A stretch of 64,000 bases of DNA. Source: Korobacter sp963758505 (GTDB lineage Bacteria > Acidobacteriota > Terriglobia > Terriglobales > Acidobacteriaceae). The DNA is taken from positions 1,550,001-1,614,000 of the forward strand of contig CAVWVJ010000003.1 in NCBI GenBank assembly GCA_963758505.1. Direction: 5' to 3'. Shown here piece by piece: positions 8,070 to 17,300 of this stretch; the stretch's first letter is position 1; every line of letters begins with the position of its first letter. The notes beneath the pieces are model-generated. The model saw only the letters and a program-made list of their open reading frames with translations. It did not search any database and was not told where the DNA came from. The translations under genes were made by a program, and so were the position numbers.

Positions 8070-8954
8070 ATGGCGGCAAATCGATTTAACGGGTACACGG
8101 ATTACGGCATCGGCATCGGCCTGAGAATCCCGCATTATCGGCATATCCTGGAGAATAATCCGGTCGTCGATTGGTTCGAGATCATCTCGGAAAACTACAT
8201 GCTCGACGGGGGCCGTCCTCTGGCAGTCCTCGACGCGATCCTGGAACAGTATCGGGTAGTTCAACACGGGGTCTCGATGTATTTCGGTTCCGTCGATCCT
8301 CTGAATCGTGAGCATCTCAAGAGACTGAAAGAGCTGACCCGGCGCACCAAGACTCCATGGCTAACCGATCACCTCTGCTGGGGTAGTGTGGACGGACGTT
8401 ACACGCATGACCTTCTGCCGCTGCCCTATACCTGGGAAGCAATCGAAGTCACGGCGCAGAAGATCCGGCAGGTAAGGGACTTTCTTGAGATTCCCGTTGC
8501 GGTTGAGAACGTCAGCAGCTATGCGGAATTCCATGAGTCCGAAATGACCGAGTGGGAGTTCCTCAATGAAGTGGTCGATCGCGCCGATTGCGGCATCCTG
8601 CTCGACGTCAATAACATTTACGTTTCGTCGGTGAACCACAGTTTCAATCCGCATGTTTACGTGGACAGCGTGCCGGTGGATCGCGTGGCGCAAATTCACA
8701 TTGCTGGCCATTCCAAGTATGAAAAGTACATCCTCGACACGCATGACCATCCCGTGATCGACCCGGTATGGAGCCTCTACTCCCATGCCATTCGCCGCTG
8801 CGGTCCGACGGCCACCTTGCTGGAATGGGATGACAAAATCCCATCCTTCGAGGAAGTACACAGAGAAGCGCTCAAAGCCAAACAATTTCTCGCGGATGCC
8901 GTCGATCAACGCTTGCCGCGGCCCCAGCCAAGTGCCGTAGAGGCAAGTGCATGA
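8070..8954 (+). CDS. bufB: DUF692 multinuclear non-heme iron oxidase (MNIO), bufferin-modifying enzyme BufB
   Basis: 294 residues starting at ATG 8070 behind GAGAAGG; the longer frame from 7959 would run back into bufA and is rejected. A TIM-barrel DUF692 protein with the family's iron-ligand positions visible: H66 (HGVSM), D100-H101 (TDHLCW), E146 (VENVS), D179 with N181/N182 (LDVNNIYV), H210 and H214 (HIAGH), D223/H225 region (DTHDHPV), and E252 (LEWD). In characterised relatives (MbnB, TglH, BufB, HvfB) two or three irons and O2 oxidise Cys residues of a peptide substrate. The start codon of bufC overlaps its stop by 4 bases, so translation is coupled to its recognition partner. Cytoplasmic; acts before export of BufA. 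Confidence 0.95.
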   Translation: MAANRFNGYTDYGIGIGLRIPHYRHILENNPVVDWFEIISENYMLDGGRPLAVLDAILEQYRVVQHGVSMYFGSVDPLNREHLKRLKELTRRTKTPWLTDHLCWGSVDGRYTHDLLPLPYTWEAIEVTAQKIRQVRDFLEIPVAVENVSSYAEFHESEMTEWEFLNEVVDRADCGILLDVNNIYVSSVNHSFNPHVYVDSVPVDRVAQIHIAGHSKYEKYILDTHDHPVIDPVWSLYSHAIRRCGPTATLLEWDDKIPSFEEVHREALKAKQFLADAVDQRLPRPQPSAVEASA

Positions 8955-9784
8955 GCACTCTGCGCGAGATCCAGCAGCGCATGGGCAATGCCGTCATGCA
9001 TCCGCTGACCGCGCAGGATACTACGCCGCGCCGGCTCAAGTCGGAAGCAGAAGCGATCATCAAGCCGAACGATCGGCTCACCAGCCTCGAGCGGCTCGAA
9101 ATCTATAGCCGTTCCTACTGGTTTCGCGTTCTCGATTCGCTGGTCGAAGATTTTCCTGGAGTGCGAGCACTTGTCGGCGTTCGCGAGTTCCATGAAATGT
9201 CTCGCGACTATCTTTCTCGGAACCCTTCCACTTCTTTCACGCTGCGGAACCTCGGATCGCACTTTGTCGATTGGCTGAGCAGGAATCTGCATCGCGCAGA
9301 ACCCAACGAAAAGCTGGTGCTCGATATGGCGCGGCTCGAGTGGGCGCATATCGAAGCATTCGATGGAACCCAGAGGCCGCAGGTCACTCCGGAGATTTGG
9401 GCGCACGCCGGAGAAGAAGCTACGTTCCGTCTTCAGCCTTACCTTCGGCTGATCGAATCGCGGTTTCCCGTTGACGATATTCTGCTGGACATCCGCAAAA
9501 TTCAAAGTTCGAACCGGCAGATTACGGCTTGGCGGCGTAAGCGGCTCTCAAAGATTCAGCCGGAACAATGCTTCATCGTCGTTCACCGGCAGGAGTACTC
9601 GGTTTGCTATCGCCGTGTCCAATCCGAGGCGTACCGTCTTCTCCAAAGTCTGCAAGCTGGCAAAGGCCTGGGCGAAGCCCTGGAAATGGCGTTTCACGGC
9701 AGCGCCATTCCAGAAGAACATTGGCCGATCCTGGTGCAGGAGTGGTTCGGCCTGTGGATGAGCCTTGGTTGGTTCGCGGCCTGA
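8951..9784 (+). CDS. bufC: DUF2063 family partner protein of the MNIO enzyme, BufC
   Basis: 277 residues, with ATGA overlap to bufB. The N-terminal ~90 residues form the DUF2063 domain (LREIQQRMGNAV ... RLEIYSRSYWFRVLDSL ... FPGVRALVG), followed by LRNLGSHFVDWLSRNL and DMARLEWAHIEAFDG, all typical of HvfC/BufC-type proteins. The C-terminal half fits the partner-protein role of binding the precursor leader and presenting it to the MNIO, as MbnC and TglI do. No catalytic motif is seen. Essential partner in known systems; role here inferred from family and operon order. Confidence 0.92.
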   Translation: MSTLREIQQRMGNAVMHPLTAQDTTPRRLKSEAEAIIKPNDRLTSLERLEIYSRSYWFRVLDSLVEDFPGVRALVGVREFHEMSRDYLSRNPSTSFTLRNLGSHFVDWLSRNLHRAEPNEKLVLDMARLEWAHIEAFDGTQRPQVTPEIWAHAGEEATFRLQPYLRLIESRFPVDDILLDIRKIQSSNRQITAWRRKRLSKIQPEQCFIVVHRQEYSVCYRRVQSEAYRLLQSLQAGKGLGEALEMAFHGSAIPEEHWPILVQEWFGLWMSLGWFAA

Positions 9785-9805
9785 TCTGCAATTCAAGGAA
9801 TCTGG

Positions 9806-10309
9806 ATGAGCCTTCGGTCGCTTGGCGCCAACGCCTATCGCATCTTCGTCAACATCGCAAACCGTCTGCAATCGCCTTTTCTACTTCTGGTGCGTCTGTA
9901 CTGGGGTTGGCAGTTCATGCAGACGGGTTGGGGCAAGCTTCATCGCCTGCCCAAAGTGACCGATTTCTTCTCGTCGCTCGGCATCCCATTTCCTCACCTC
10001 AATGCGGTGTTCGTCTCTAACCTCGAAGTGGTGGGTGGAGTTCTCCTGGCGGTCGGTTTGGGCTCACGCTTCATCAGCCTGCTGCTGGCGGGAGATATGC
10101 TCGTGGCTTACCTGGCATCCGACAGGGAAGCTCTGCGCTCCATTTTTAGCGATCCGGGAAAGTTCTATAACGCCGATCCTTACACCTTCCTCTTCGCTGC
10201 CCTGATGATCCTGATCTTCGGGCCGGGGTTGTTCTCACTTGATGCTCTGCTGCAGAAGTTCTGGGGCGGCAGGGAATCCGTCCCTGCGAGTTCCTCAAAG
10301 ACAGCCTGA
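9806..10309 (+). CDS. bufD: DoxX family inner-membrane protein of the bufferin operon (BufD-like)
   Basis: 167 residues with four hydrophobic helices: LLLVRLYWGWQFMQTGWGKL, LEVVGGVLLAVGLGSRFISL, LLAGDMLVAYLA and PYTFLFAALMILIFGPGLFSL. The R-x-x-x-G-x-x-F-x-x-x-G-x-x-K signature of DoxX is intact. It starts 21 bp after bufC behind AAGGAAT, completing a four-gene operon. DoxX proteins accompany bufferin clusters and other redox or metal stress operons; the exact activity is unknown (membrane redox function suggested). The short C-terminus is cytoplasmic or periplasmic and unremarkable. Confidence 0.9.
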   Translation: MSLRSLGANAYRIFVNIANRLQSPFLLLVRLYWGWQFMQTGWGKLHRLPKVTDFFSSLGIPFPHLNAVFVSNLEVVGGVLLAVGLGSRFISLLLAGDMLVAYLASDREALRSIFSDPGKFYNADPYTFLFAALMILIFGPGLFSLDALLQKFWGGRESVPASSSKTA

Positions 10310-10354
10310 TCCGGGCCTCGAGCCCACCGGAACAGCTCTCCTTCGACTGCCTGG

Positions 10355-10372
10355 ATCGTTTAATTAATCGAT
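10355..10372. promoter_or_regulatory. LacI-type operator candidate upstream of the GH3 gene
   Basis: ATCGTTTAATTAATCGAT is an 18-bp inverted repeat with one mismatched pair, 177 bp before the GH3 start. Its right half TAATCGATT (10365-10373) recurs exactly in the lacI/receptor divergent region at 18254-18262, and the TTTAATTA core is also shared. This supports control by the LacI protein encoded at 18374. Confidence 0.5.
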
Positions 10373-10548
10373 TCAGTAGCCTGTTTTCGCATGACAAGCC
10401 GTGGTTGGTTGGAGTACAAAGGTTTGGCGCTGAGAGCACCTTCAGTCGTCACGCCTATTCCGGCTGCAGCCGTCGCGGCCAAGCTGCTTTCGCCTGCCGA
10501 TTGGAATTGGCGTCAGGTTCCCAACCCAGTTCGGGAGACTTTTTCCAA

Positions 10549-12804
10549 ATGAAACAATTGCTTCGCCTGCAAGTGTTGTGCGTTCTGGTGCTGTGCCTCT
10601 CCGCCGATCTGTGGTCGCAATCTTCTCCTCTAGACTCACCGGCAATCGAGGCCAGAGTCGAGAAGATTCTGAAGCAGATGACGCTCGAAGAAAAGGTGGG
10701 GCAGCTGAACCAATACTCTGCCGGCGCTCCCACCGGCCCAGGCACGGGGCGTTCCGGCTACCCGGAAATGATTGCCCAAGGACAGATCGGGTCGCTCTTT
10801 AACCTGATCGGTGCGAAAAAGACCAACGAGATGCAGCGGATCGCCATGGAAAAGTCGCGTCTGCACATTCCATTGATCTTCGGACTCGACGTCATCCACG
10901 GTTATCGCACGATCTTCCCGATGCCAATCGGTCTTGCGGCGACGTGGGACTTGCCTTTGATCGAGCGCACCGCGCGCATCGCTGCCCAGGAAGCCAGCAC
11001 CGACGGAATTCGCTGGACGTTTTCTCCGATGGTCGATATTGCCCGCGACGCGCGTTGGGGACGCATTACAGAAGGTGAAGGAGAAGACCCTTACCTCGCC
11101 TCTGAAATCGCCAAGGCCTACGTTCACGGTTACCAGGGCAAGCTCGACGCTCCCGATAGCATCGCCGCTTGCGTGAAGCACTACGTGGGATATGGCGCAG
11201 CGGAAGGTGGGCGGGACTACAACACAACCGACATCTCCGAACGCACCCTGCGCGAAGTATATTTACGTCCTTTTAAGGCTGCAGCTGACGCTGGCGTGCT
11301 CAGCTTCATGAGCGCGTTTAACGCGCTGGACGAGGTACCGGCCTCCGCCAATCCTTTCACGTTGCGTCAGGTTCTGCGCCGCGAGTGGGGATACAAGGGC
11401 CTCGTAGTGAGCGATTGGCAATCGCTCCTGGAACTGAAAGCGCACGGCATTGCCAACGATGACCGCACCGCCGCCCAAAAAGCCATCCTCGCCGGCGTCG
11501 ACATGGACATGGAAGGGAACCTCTACCACGAGCACCTCGTCGAACTGGTGAAATCCGGTGTTGTTCCGTTAAGCGTGGTCGACGATTCCGTGCGTAACGT
11601 CCTGCGCATCAAGCTGGCGCTCGGCCTCTTCGACCATCCCTATGCCGACGATTCCCGCAATGCGCTGGTTGGCCCAATCGCTACCCCGTCGCGTGAACTG
11701 GCGCGTAAGGCGGCGGAAGAGGCGTTCGTTCTGCTGAAGAACGATTCGGTCGGCGGACATCCTCTCCTGCCCCTGACCGGAGTTCACAAAGTCGCCGTGG
11801 TCGGTTCGCAGGCGGATAACGCAGGGAATATGCTGGGCTCATGGGGTGGGCAGGGTAAGGCCAGTGACGTGGTCACCCTCCATACCGCGCTGAGTGCTTA
11901 TGGTGAAGCCCACAATATCGCCGTTAGCTTTGGGACGGATGCTGCCTCTGTTCCGTCGGATGCGGACGTCCTTCTCGTGGCGATCGGAGAGAATGCACCG
12001 GAAATGACCGGCGAGGCGGGATCCCGGACTCGTCTCGACCTGCCCGGATCCGAACTCGTGGATGCGGCTGCGAAGCTCGGCAAGCCAGTCATACTTCTCT
12101 CTTTTTCCGGTAGGCCGGTGGTACTCACCCCGATCGAGCCCAAAGCGAGTGCCATCCTCGAGGCGTGGTTTCCCGGCATCGAGGCGGGGCCCGCGCTGGT
12201 GGAAACGCTTTTCGGCGAATTCAATCCCAGCGGCCGTCTCACCGCGAGCTTTCCCCGCAGTGTGGGCCAGGAGCCGCTCTATTACGATGCGCTGAGCACC
12301 GGTCGGCCCGCGGACGGCGTCGATCTGAGCCATCCAGCCACCAACTCCACTGAAAAATATCATTCGCGCTATATCGATGAGCAGAACTCCCCGCTCTATC
12401 CCTTCGGGTTTGGCCTTTCATACAGTACTTTCGAGTTCTCCGCTCCGCATGTCAGCGTCACCTCCACCAGCGCAAAAGCCCTGAATGCGAACGATGTGAA
12501 AGCCGAAGTTCACATCAGCGCCGAGGTGAAGAACACCAGCAACCGCGCTGGGGAGGAGGTGGCACAGTTCTATATCCGGCAGCGTGGAACCAGCGTCGCC
12601 CGGCCGGTGCGAGAGCTGAAAGGGTTTCAAAAGGTCTCGCTGGCCCCCGGCGAGTCGAAGACAGTGGAATTTACCTTAGGTCGCGCGCAACTCGCATTTT
12701 GGAACATCGATATGAAGGAGGTGGTGGAACCAGCCAAGGTCAGCGTCTGGATTTCACCCGACTCCGTGAGTGGAACTCCGGCAGAGCTCGAAATTCGCCC
12801 TTAA
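10549..12804 (+). CDS. GH3 beta-glucosidase (BglX-like), exported
   Basis: 751 residues from ATG 10549, which follows GGGAG and opens a signal peptide (MKQLLRLQVLCVLVLCLSADLWSQ minus the last residues); the in-frame start at 10405 lacks these. Organisation is that of periplasmic BglX: an N-terminal (beta/alpha)8 domain with the nucleophile Asp289 in GLVVSDW, a middle alpha/beta domain (HKVAVVGSQADNAGNMLGSW), the acid/base region after NAPEMTGEAGSR, and a C-terminal fibronectin-III-like domain (YPFGFGLSYSTFEF ... NRAGEEVAQFYI). It removes terminal beta-linked glucose from oligosaccharides. Convergent with the GH144-type gene and preceded by a LacI-type operator, it probably finishes breakdown of the glucan cut by that enzyme. 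Confidence 0.95.
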   Translation: MKQLLRLQVLCVLVLCLSADLWSQSSPLDSPAIEARVEKILKQMTLEEKVGQLNQYSAGAPTGPGTGRSGYPEMIAQGQIGSLFNLIGAKKTNEMQRIAMEKSRLHIPLIFGLDVIHGYRTIFPMPIGLAATWDLPLIERTARIAAQEASTDGIRWTFSPMVDIARDARWGRITEGEGEDPYLASEIAKAYVHGYQGKLDAPDSIAACVKHYVGYGAAEGGRDYNTTDISERTLREVYLRPFKAAADAGVLSFMSAFNALDEVPASANPFTLRQVLRREWGYKGLVVSDWQSLLELKAHGIANDDRTAAQKAILAGVDMDMEGNLYHEHLVELVKSGVVPLSVVDDSVRNVLRIKLALGLFDHPYADDSRNALVGPIATPSRELARKAAEEAFVLLKNDSVGGHPLLPLTGVHKVAVVGSQADNAGNMLGSWGGQGKASDVVTLHTALSAYGEAHNIAVSFGTDAASVPSDADVLLVAIGENAPEMTGEAGSRTRLDLPGSELVDAAAKLGKPVILLSFSGRPVVLTPIEPKASAILEAWFPGIEAGPALVETLFGEFNPSGRLTASFPRSVGQEPLYYDALSTGRPADGVDLSHPATNSTEKYHSRYIDEQNSPLYPFGFGLSYSTFEFSAPHVSVTSTSAKALNANDVKAEVHISAEVKNTSNRAGEEVAQFYIRQRGTSVARPVRELKGFQKVSLAPGESKTVEFTLGRAQLAFWNIDMKEVVEPAKVSVWISPDSVSGTPAELEIRP

Positions 12805-12823
12805 TCTCTACCCGCAACTCAAA

Positions 12824-12849
12824 GGGCTGGCCTGCGCCAGCCCATTTTT
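12824..12849. terminator. Rho-independent terminator after the GH3 gene
   Basis: GGGCTGGC (12824-12831) and GCCAGCCC (12836-12843) form an 8-bp stem with a CTGC loop, followed by ATTTTT on the plus strand. It abuts the end of the convergent GH144-type gene. Confidence 0.8.
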
Positions 12850-14188
12850 ATGAATTCGTTTTGAAGCCAGCGAGGCGCATTGCGTTCTTCATCTCCCCGT
12901 TCTGCATGAAGTAATTCCACACAAAAGCGGTTCGATGATTCTCCGCCATGAGTAGTGAGATCCCGAGATCGATTCCCAGCACGTCGGTGTTGTACCAGTT
13001 CTTTGTCGGGTTGAAGGCGTCGGTAAAACCGTAGCGGCTCCATGCTTTCGGATATTTCATTCGGATCGTGCGAAGAACCTTGATGCAGTCGTTATACAGA
13101 AAAGGCAGCGAGCCTGCTGAAGCGCAGGGGACGATGGTACCGTCGATCGGGCCCACCGAGGGAGGGCCGCCCCATGCCGCGTATCCGTTGATTGCGTCCG
13201 AGGCGGTAAAGCCCCACAGGTCCGCGGAATAGTCGGGGAATCTCGTTTGCAATGACATGCAGAACAGCTTGTGGGCAAGGGTGGCATTTACGGAATTCTG
13301 GAAGTAATCCGCATAATCATCATGCTGGTTGCGGAAGTCGAACCAGGCATGCGAATACTGATGGGTGAAGAGAGGGTCTCCGGAGGAAATATAGGTGATC
13401 CCGTCGTAGTCGTAGAGCGGACGCGACCATGCGTTCCAGGTTTCCGCGGACAAAGGATAGGTGGGCGATCCCATCCCCAGCAGGTAAAGCATCATGAGTT
13501 CGCAGTAGTGCGCCCACCGCGCGGAGAGGAATCCGGATTCCGGTCTCCACCCCATAGAGAGCGTTGTGCCCCCGTTGAGCATCCAAGGCCAGTTCACGTT
13601 GTTATAGATCTGGGTCGCCATATCGACGATCGGGCGATCGTTCGAGAAATACTGGCGCGCCGTGAGAACACCGCAAATCAGGATCGCGGTATCGATCGAC
13701 GACAATTCCGATCGCCACACTCTCTGCCCCGTCGCCCAGTTCAGGAAGTGATAGAAGAAGCCTTCGTGTTTTTCGGCGATGTTCAGTAGTGTCGATAACG
13801 TGGTTCGTACCCTGGTTCGAATCTGGTTGGCGGCCTCGTAGCCGCGCGAATCCCCGATACAGAGAGCCGTAAGCCCAAATCCCACGGCGGCGATGCTCGC
13901 TCCGTAATACGTGTCTGAATCGTGCGCGTGGGTGCGGTCCTTGATCAGGCCGGTGCCGGGATGAGCCTGGTCCCAAAAAAACTGGAATGCGCGTCTTTCG
14001 ATGTCGTCGAGAAGGTCAATATCCGAGCCACGGAACGGAGGAGTTCCTTGCGGCTCAGGCTCGGATCTTCGGCAGGACTCAAGAAGGGTTGTAGCAAACA
14101 ACGGAACAGCGGCCACTACCTTCGCAGAAGTACGGAGGAACTGGCGTCGCGAAACTGTGCCTGGCCGTCCGGGCACTTCATGTTCCAT
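12848..14188 (-). CDS. Glucoamylase-like (PF10091) protein, probable GH144 endo-beta-1,2-glucanase, Tat-exported
   Basis: 446 residues. N-terminus has a Tat signal (SRRQFLRTSAK, residues 13-23) and Cys39 in LLESC, so it may be a Tat lipoprotein. The (alpha/alpha)6 domain shows all the family blocks: RRAFQFFWDQAHPGTGLIKD, YYGASIAAVGFGLTALCIG, EGFFYHFLNWATGQ, ELSSIDTAILICGVLTARQY, LSMGWRPESGF, MGSPTYPL, PLFTHQYSHAWFDFR and TASDAINGYAAWGGP. This family was first called glucoamylase but its characterised members (GH144) hydrolyse beta-1,2-glucan to sophoro-oligosaccharides. The GH3 neighbour and LacI/TonB/MFS context fit that activity; substrate is inferred. Transcribed after the TonB receptor gene, but two hairpins intervene. 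Confidence 0.88.
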   Translation of the reverse strand: MEHEVPGRPGTVSRRQFLRTSAKVVAAVPLFATTLLESCRRSEPEPQGTPPFRGSDIDLLDDIERRAFQFFWDQAHPGTGLIKDRTHAHDSDTYYGASIAAVGFGLTALCIGDSRGYEAANQIRTRVRTTLSTLLNIAEKHEGFFYHFLNWATGQRVWRSELSSIDTAILICGVLTARQYFSNDRPIVDMATQIYNNVNWPWMLNGGTTLSMGWRPESGFLSARWAHYCELMMLYLLGMGSPTYPLSAETWNAWSRPLYDYDGITYISSGDPLFTHQYSHAWFDFRNQHDDYADYFQNSVNATLAHKLFCMSLQTRFPDYSADLWGFTASDAINGYAAWGGPPSVGPIDGTIVPCASAGSLPFLYNDCIKVLRTIRMKYPKAWSRYGFTDAFNPTKNWYNTDVLGIDLGISLLMAENHRTAFVWNYFMQNGEMKNAMRLAGFKTNS

Positions 14189-14221
14189 GAGATGCTGGCC
14201 CTTTTCTCATCATGAAAGAAA

Positions 14222-14245
14222 GGCGGTGGAGTTTCCTCCACCGCC
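14222..14245 (-). terminator. Minus-strand terminator or attenuator upstream of the GH144-type gene
   Basis: A 10-bp perfect stem (14222-14231 with 14236-14245, arms GGCGGTGGAG/CTCCACCGCC) and 4-base loop; on the minus strand it is followed by TTTCTTTC. It lies 33 bp before the GH144-type start, so it limits read-through from the receptor gene. Confidence 0.65.
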
Positions 14246-14350
14246 CGAGTAGGAAGCTCGTAACGTGAGTCTATCTGCACGAAACGAGCTGGAGCAAACT
14301 GGAATCGCGCCTTTCTGAGGGCTCAATGGCCCTCGTCACTTAAGAGTAAA

Positions 14351-14372
14351 GGCGCATTGCCGGCAATGCGCC
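14351..14372 (-). terminator. Terminator directly after the TonB receptor gene
   Basis: A perfect 22-bp palindrome at 14351-14372 (arm GGCGCATTGCC), 10 bp beyond the receptor stop, followed on the minus strand by TTTACTCTT. Together with the stem at 14222 it makes a tandem terminator between receptor and glucanase. Confidence 0.65.
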
Positions 14373-14382
14373 TTCCCCGAAG

Positions 14383-17300
14383 TTAGAAGCTAAACCGCGC
14401 TTGCAGTTGAATCGTTCTGCTGCCCAACGCGGCACCTGCTACGCCGAAGTCCGGGTTCGGGGTGACGGTGCCATCCGGCGCCACCGACCCGAGATTGCCG
14501 TCGATCGAGGAGGTGTTGATATTGAGTTTGTTGAACACGTTATAGATATCCGCGCGAACCTCGATCTTGGCATTCTCGCCCAGGACTTTCATCTTGGGTA
14601 GGCCGAACGCCTTGCTGATGGTTGCGTCGACATCGTTGTAGCCCGGTCCGTTCAAGCTGTTCCGCTGAATTCCCGGTGCGGGAGCCGGCGTGCTGATCGG
14701 AAAACTCGGGCCTTGAACATACGTGGGGGCAACGAAATAAGCGGTTCCGTTTCCACCGTAGTTCGGGTTCGTGGCTTGCATGAACGTGTTGTTCGAGGTA
14801 CTCGATCCCGCGCCCGGCAGGATGCCCGATGGACGAAGTTGCGAGTATCCGCTGCCCTGGTAGTAAACGCCATTCGTGTTGTAGTACGGGTTCCACGGGA
14901 AGCCCGAGTGGATGTTCCAGATGCCGCTGATCGTCCAGCCACCCACGACCTTCTCGGCCCAGCTATGCGTGCCGCGGAAGAACACCGGCTGCCACATCCC
15001 GAACAGCTTGAATGCGTTCGTTACGTTGTAGTCGGAGCGCGCGTACGCGGCGCTGTAGTCGTAAGGATACGGATCCTCGGAATACGGCCCGGAGTTTTCG
15101 TCCATAGCCTTCGACCAGGTGTATTGCGCTGTCGCCTGGAAGGTATGCGAGAACGTATGGTTGAGCGAGGCAATCATCGCGTTGAAATTGGCGCTGCCCG
15201 TGTTTTGGTAATAATCCACGGTGTTGATCAGCGGATTCAGCGGGATGCCGTTTTCCACCGCGATGGCGTTGTAATTATTCTGCGTCAGGAGGTTGCGGGT
15301 GATGTTGCCTTGGTAGCCCAGCGACATCACGTTGTTGTAGGGCAACTGGTACTGCATATCGAAAGAGTAGTGATAGTTGGTGATCGTTCCCGGATTCGAC
15401 GGGAAACCAGTCACGAAGCTCTGACCCGACGTGGGCAGGTTGTTGCTGCCAAACGTCGTAATCGTGGCCGGGTTCGGCGCGTACCCGAAGATCGAGTTCA
15501 CACTGCCGGCCGTTTCATACAGAATTCCAATCCCGGAACATGAAGGATTGGTGGTGTAGGGATACGGACAGGTAAAGCCTTTCTGGACGGCGTTCGGAGG
15601 ATTGCCGTTGCCGTTCGCGGTGATGGCGATTTCGTTCTGGTTATAGGCGATACCGAATCCGCCACGGATTACCAGCTTGTTGTCGTTCCCGCCCGGCTGC
15701 CATGCGAAGCCAATCACCGGACCGAAGTTCGCCTTCGAGGGGCTATAGAGGCTTCCGCCCACTCGAATGTTCATTCCGGTCAAAGCGTTCGAGCCGCTTC
15801 CGAGCTGCAATACGTCGAGGTTATTTTCTTTCGAGTAGAACGCCCCGAAATAGGACCAGCGCAGCCCGAGGTTGATCGTTAGGTTCGGACGGAGCTTGAA
15901 ATCATCCTGTACGAAGAAACCCCAGATGTTCTCGCGGTCATCCTGCCGGTTGGCGAAGGGAATTCCGGTCGCCGAATCAAACTGGCCCGACTCACCATAC
16001 GGTGCGTCGTTCAGGAAGTCCCAGAGATTGTGGAAGGTGTAGCTCGGACGCGCTGCATACACAGGGTTGTTTAAGTACTGCAACCGCGTAAACTCGCCGC
16101 CGACCTTGATATCGTGACGGCCCAAGACCTTGGTCAGGACATCATTGTAAGTGTAGGTCCATTGGTTCAGGTTGCTCGGTCCCGGAGCGCCGAAGAATTG
16201 TGGCGTTGCCGGAGTCGCGCCGACGGAGTTGCCGATGGCATCAATGTTGTCCTCCGGCAATCCGAAGGGTGCCTGCGAGTTGCTCGTTACCTCGTTCCAA
16301 CGCCAACCTGCAGCGTTTGCGCGAGCCTGGTTGAGCAAGGTCGGCGAGAACGTGTGATCCCAGATCAACGAAAATGCGTCGTTGACCTGATTGTGGTGCC
16401 ACAAGTTCTCCGGACGGACTGTGCCGTTGTAGTCCGTGGTTGACGACGGTACCCAGTAGATCGCGAAAGCCAGACGGTCATTGTTCGTGACATTCGCGTC
16501 CAGCCGGCCGTTGTATTGCATCTGCGAGGTGGTGGTTGGGTTGGTCAGGTTGTAGAACGCCAGGTCCGGTACACCATCCAAACCGTTGCCCACGCCGGGG
16601 ATGCTGCTGTTGCCGCCGTACGTCGGATCTTGCAATCCAACGCCGTTCGTCAACGGAGACCCTATATCCAGTCCACCAGGCAGGGCGTTGCAGTTTACTC
16701 CCTGTGTCAGGCCGACGGATGCGCAGGTCCGGGGAATGATGCTGTTCGCGGAAACGCCCGAGCCGGGGAATGTAAGGTATTTCGCAGCGATGGGACCGCC
16801 GGAGGCGGACAAGCCATCGAATTGCGGGGTTTCGTACCACCCCTGCGAGGTTGCCGTCGCCGACAAGGGGCTCGTCTCATAGTTGAAGAACGCAAAAACC
16901 TTGTTCTTCCAGATCGGCCCTCCCAAACTTCCACCGTATTGATTGAAACGGTTCTCATCGCGGTTCAAGCCGCGGCTCTGAGGCGTTCCCGAATGGTCGG
17001 AGCCCGTTCCGTTCCACCGCTGGTATGCATTGAGTCCCGGCCGTGATGCCTTGAAGAAAGCGCTGCCATGAAAATCATTGGTGCCGCTCTTCGAGGTCAC
17101 CTGGATCTGGGCGCCGCTGAACCGTCCGTACTCCGCGTCGTAGTTGTTCGACACGACCTTCATGTCTTGCACCGAGTCTTCGCTCGGCGTAATGACAGAC
17201 GTGCCGCCCCACACCGCGCTGACCGTGCTGATGCCGTCGATGGTAATGCTATTGGTCTCATACTGGCCGCCGCCGTTCTGGATCTGCGGCCCGTTTTCCG

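Noticed and set aside
10405..10548. 48-residue N-terminal extension of the GH3 enzyme
   Set aside because: The signal peptide starts at ATG 10549 with GGGAG before it.
13801..13830. GGTTCGAAT stretch resembling a tRNA T-loop
   Set aside because: It lies inside the GH144-type gene and no cloverleaf can be formed around it.
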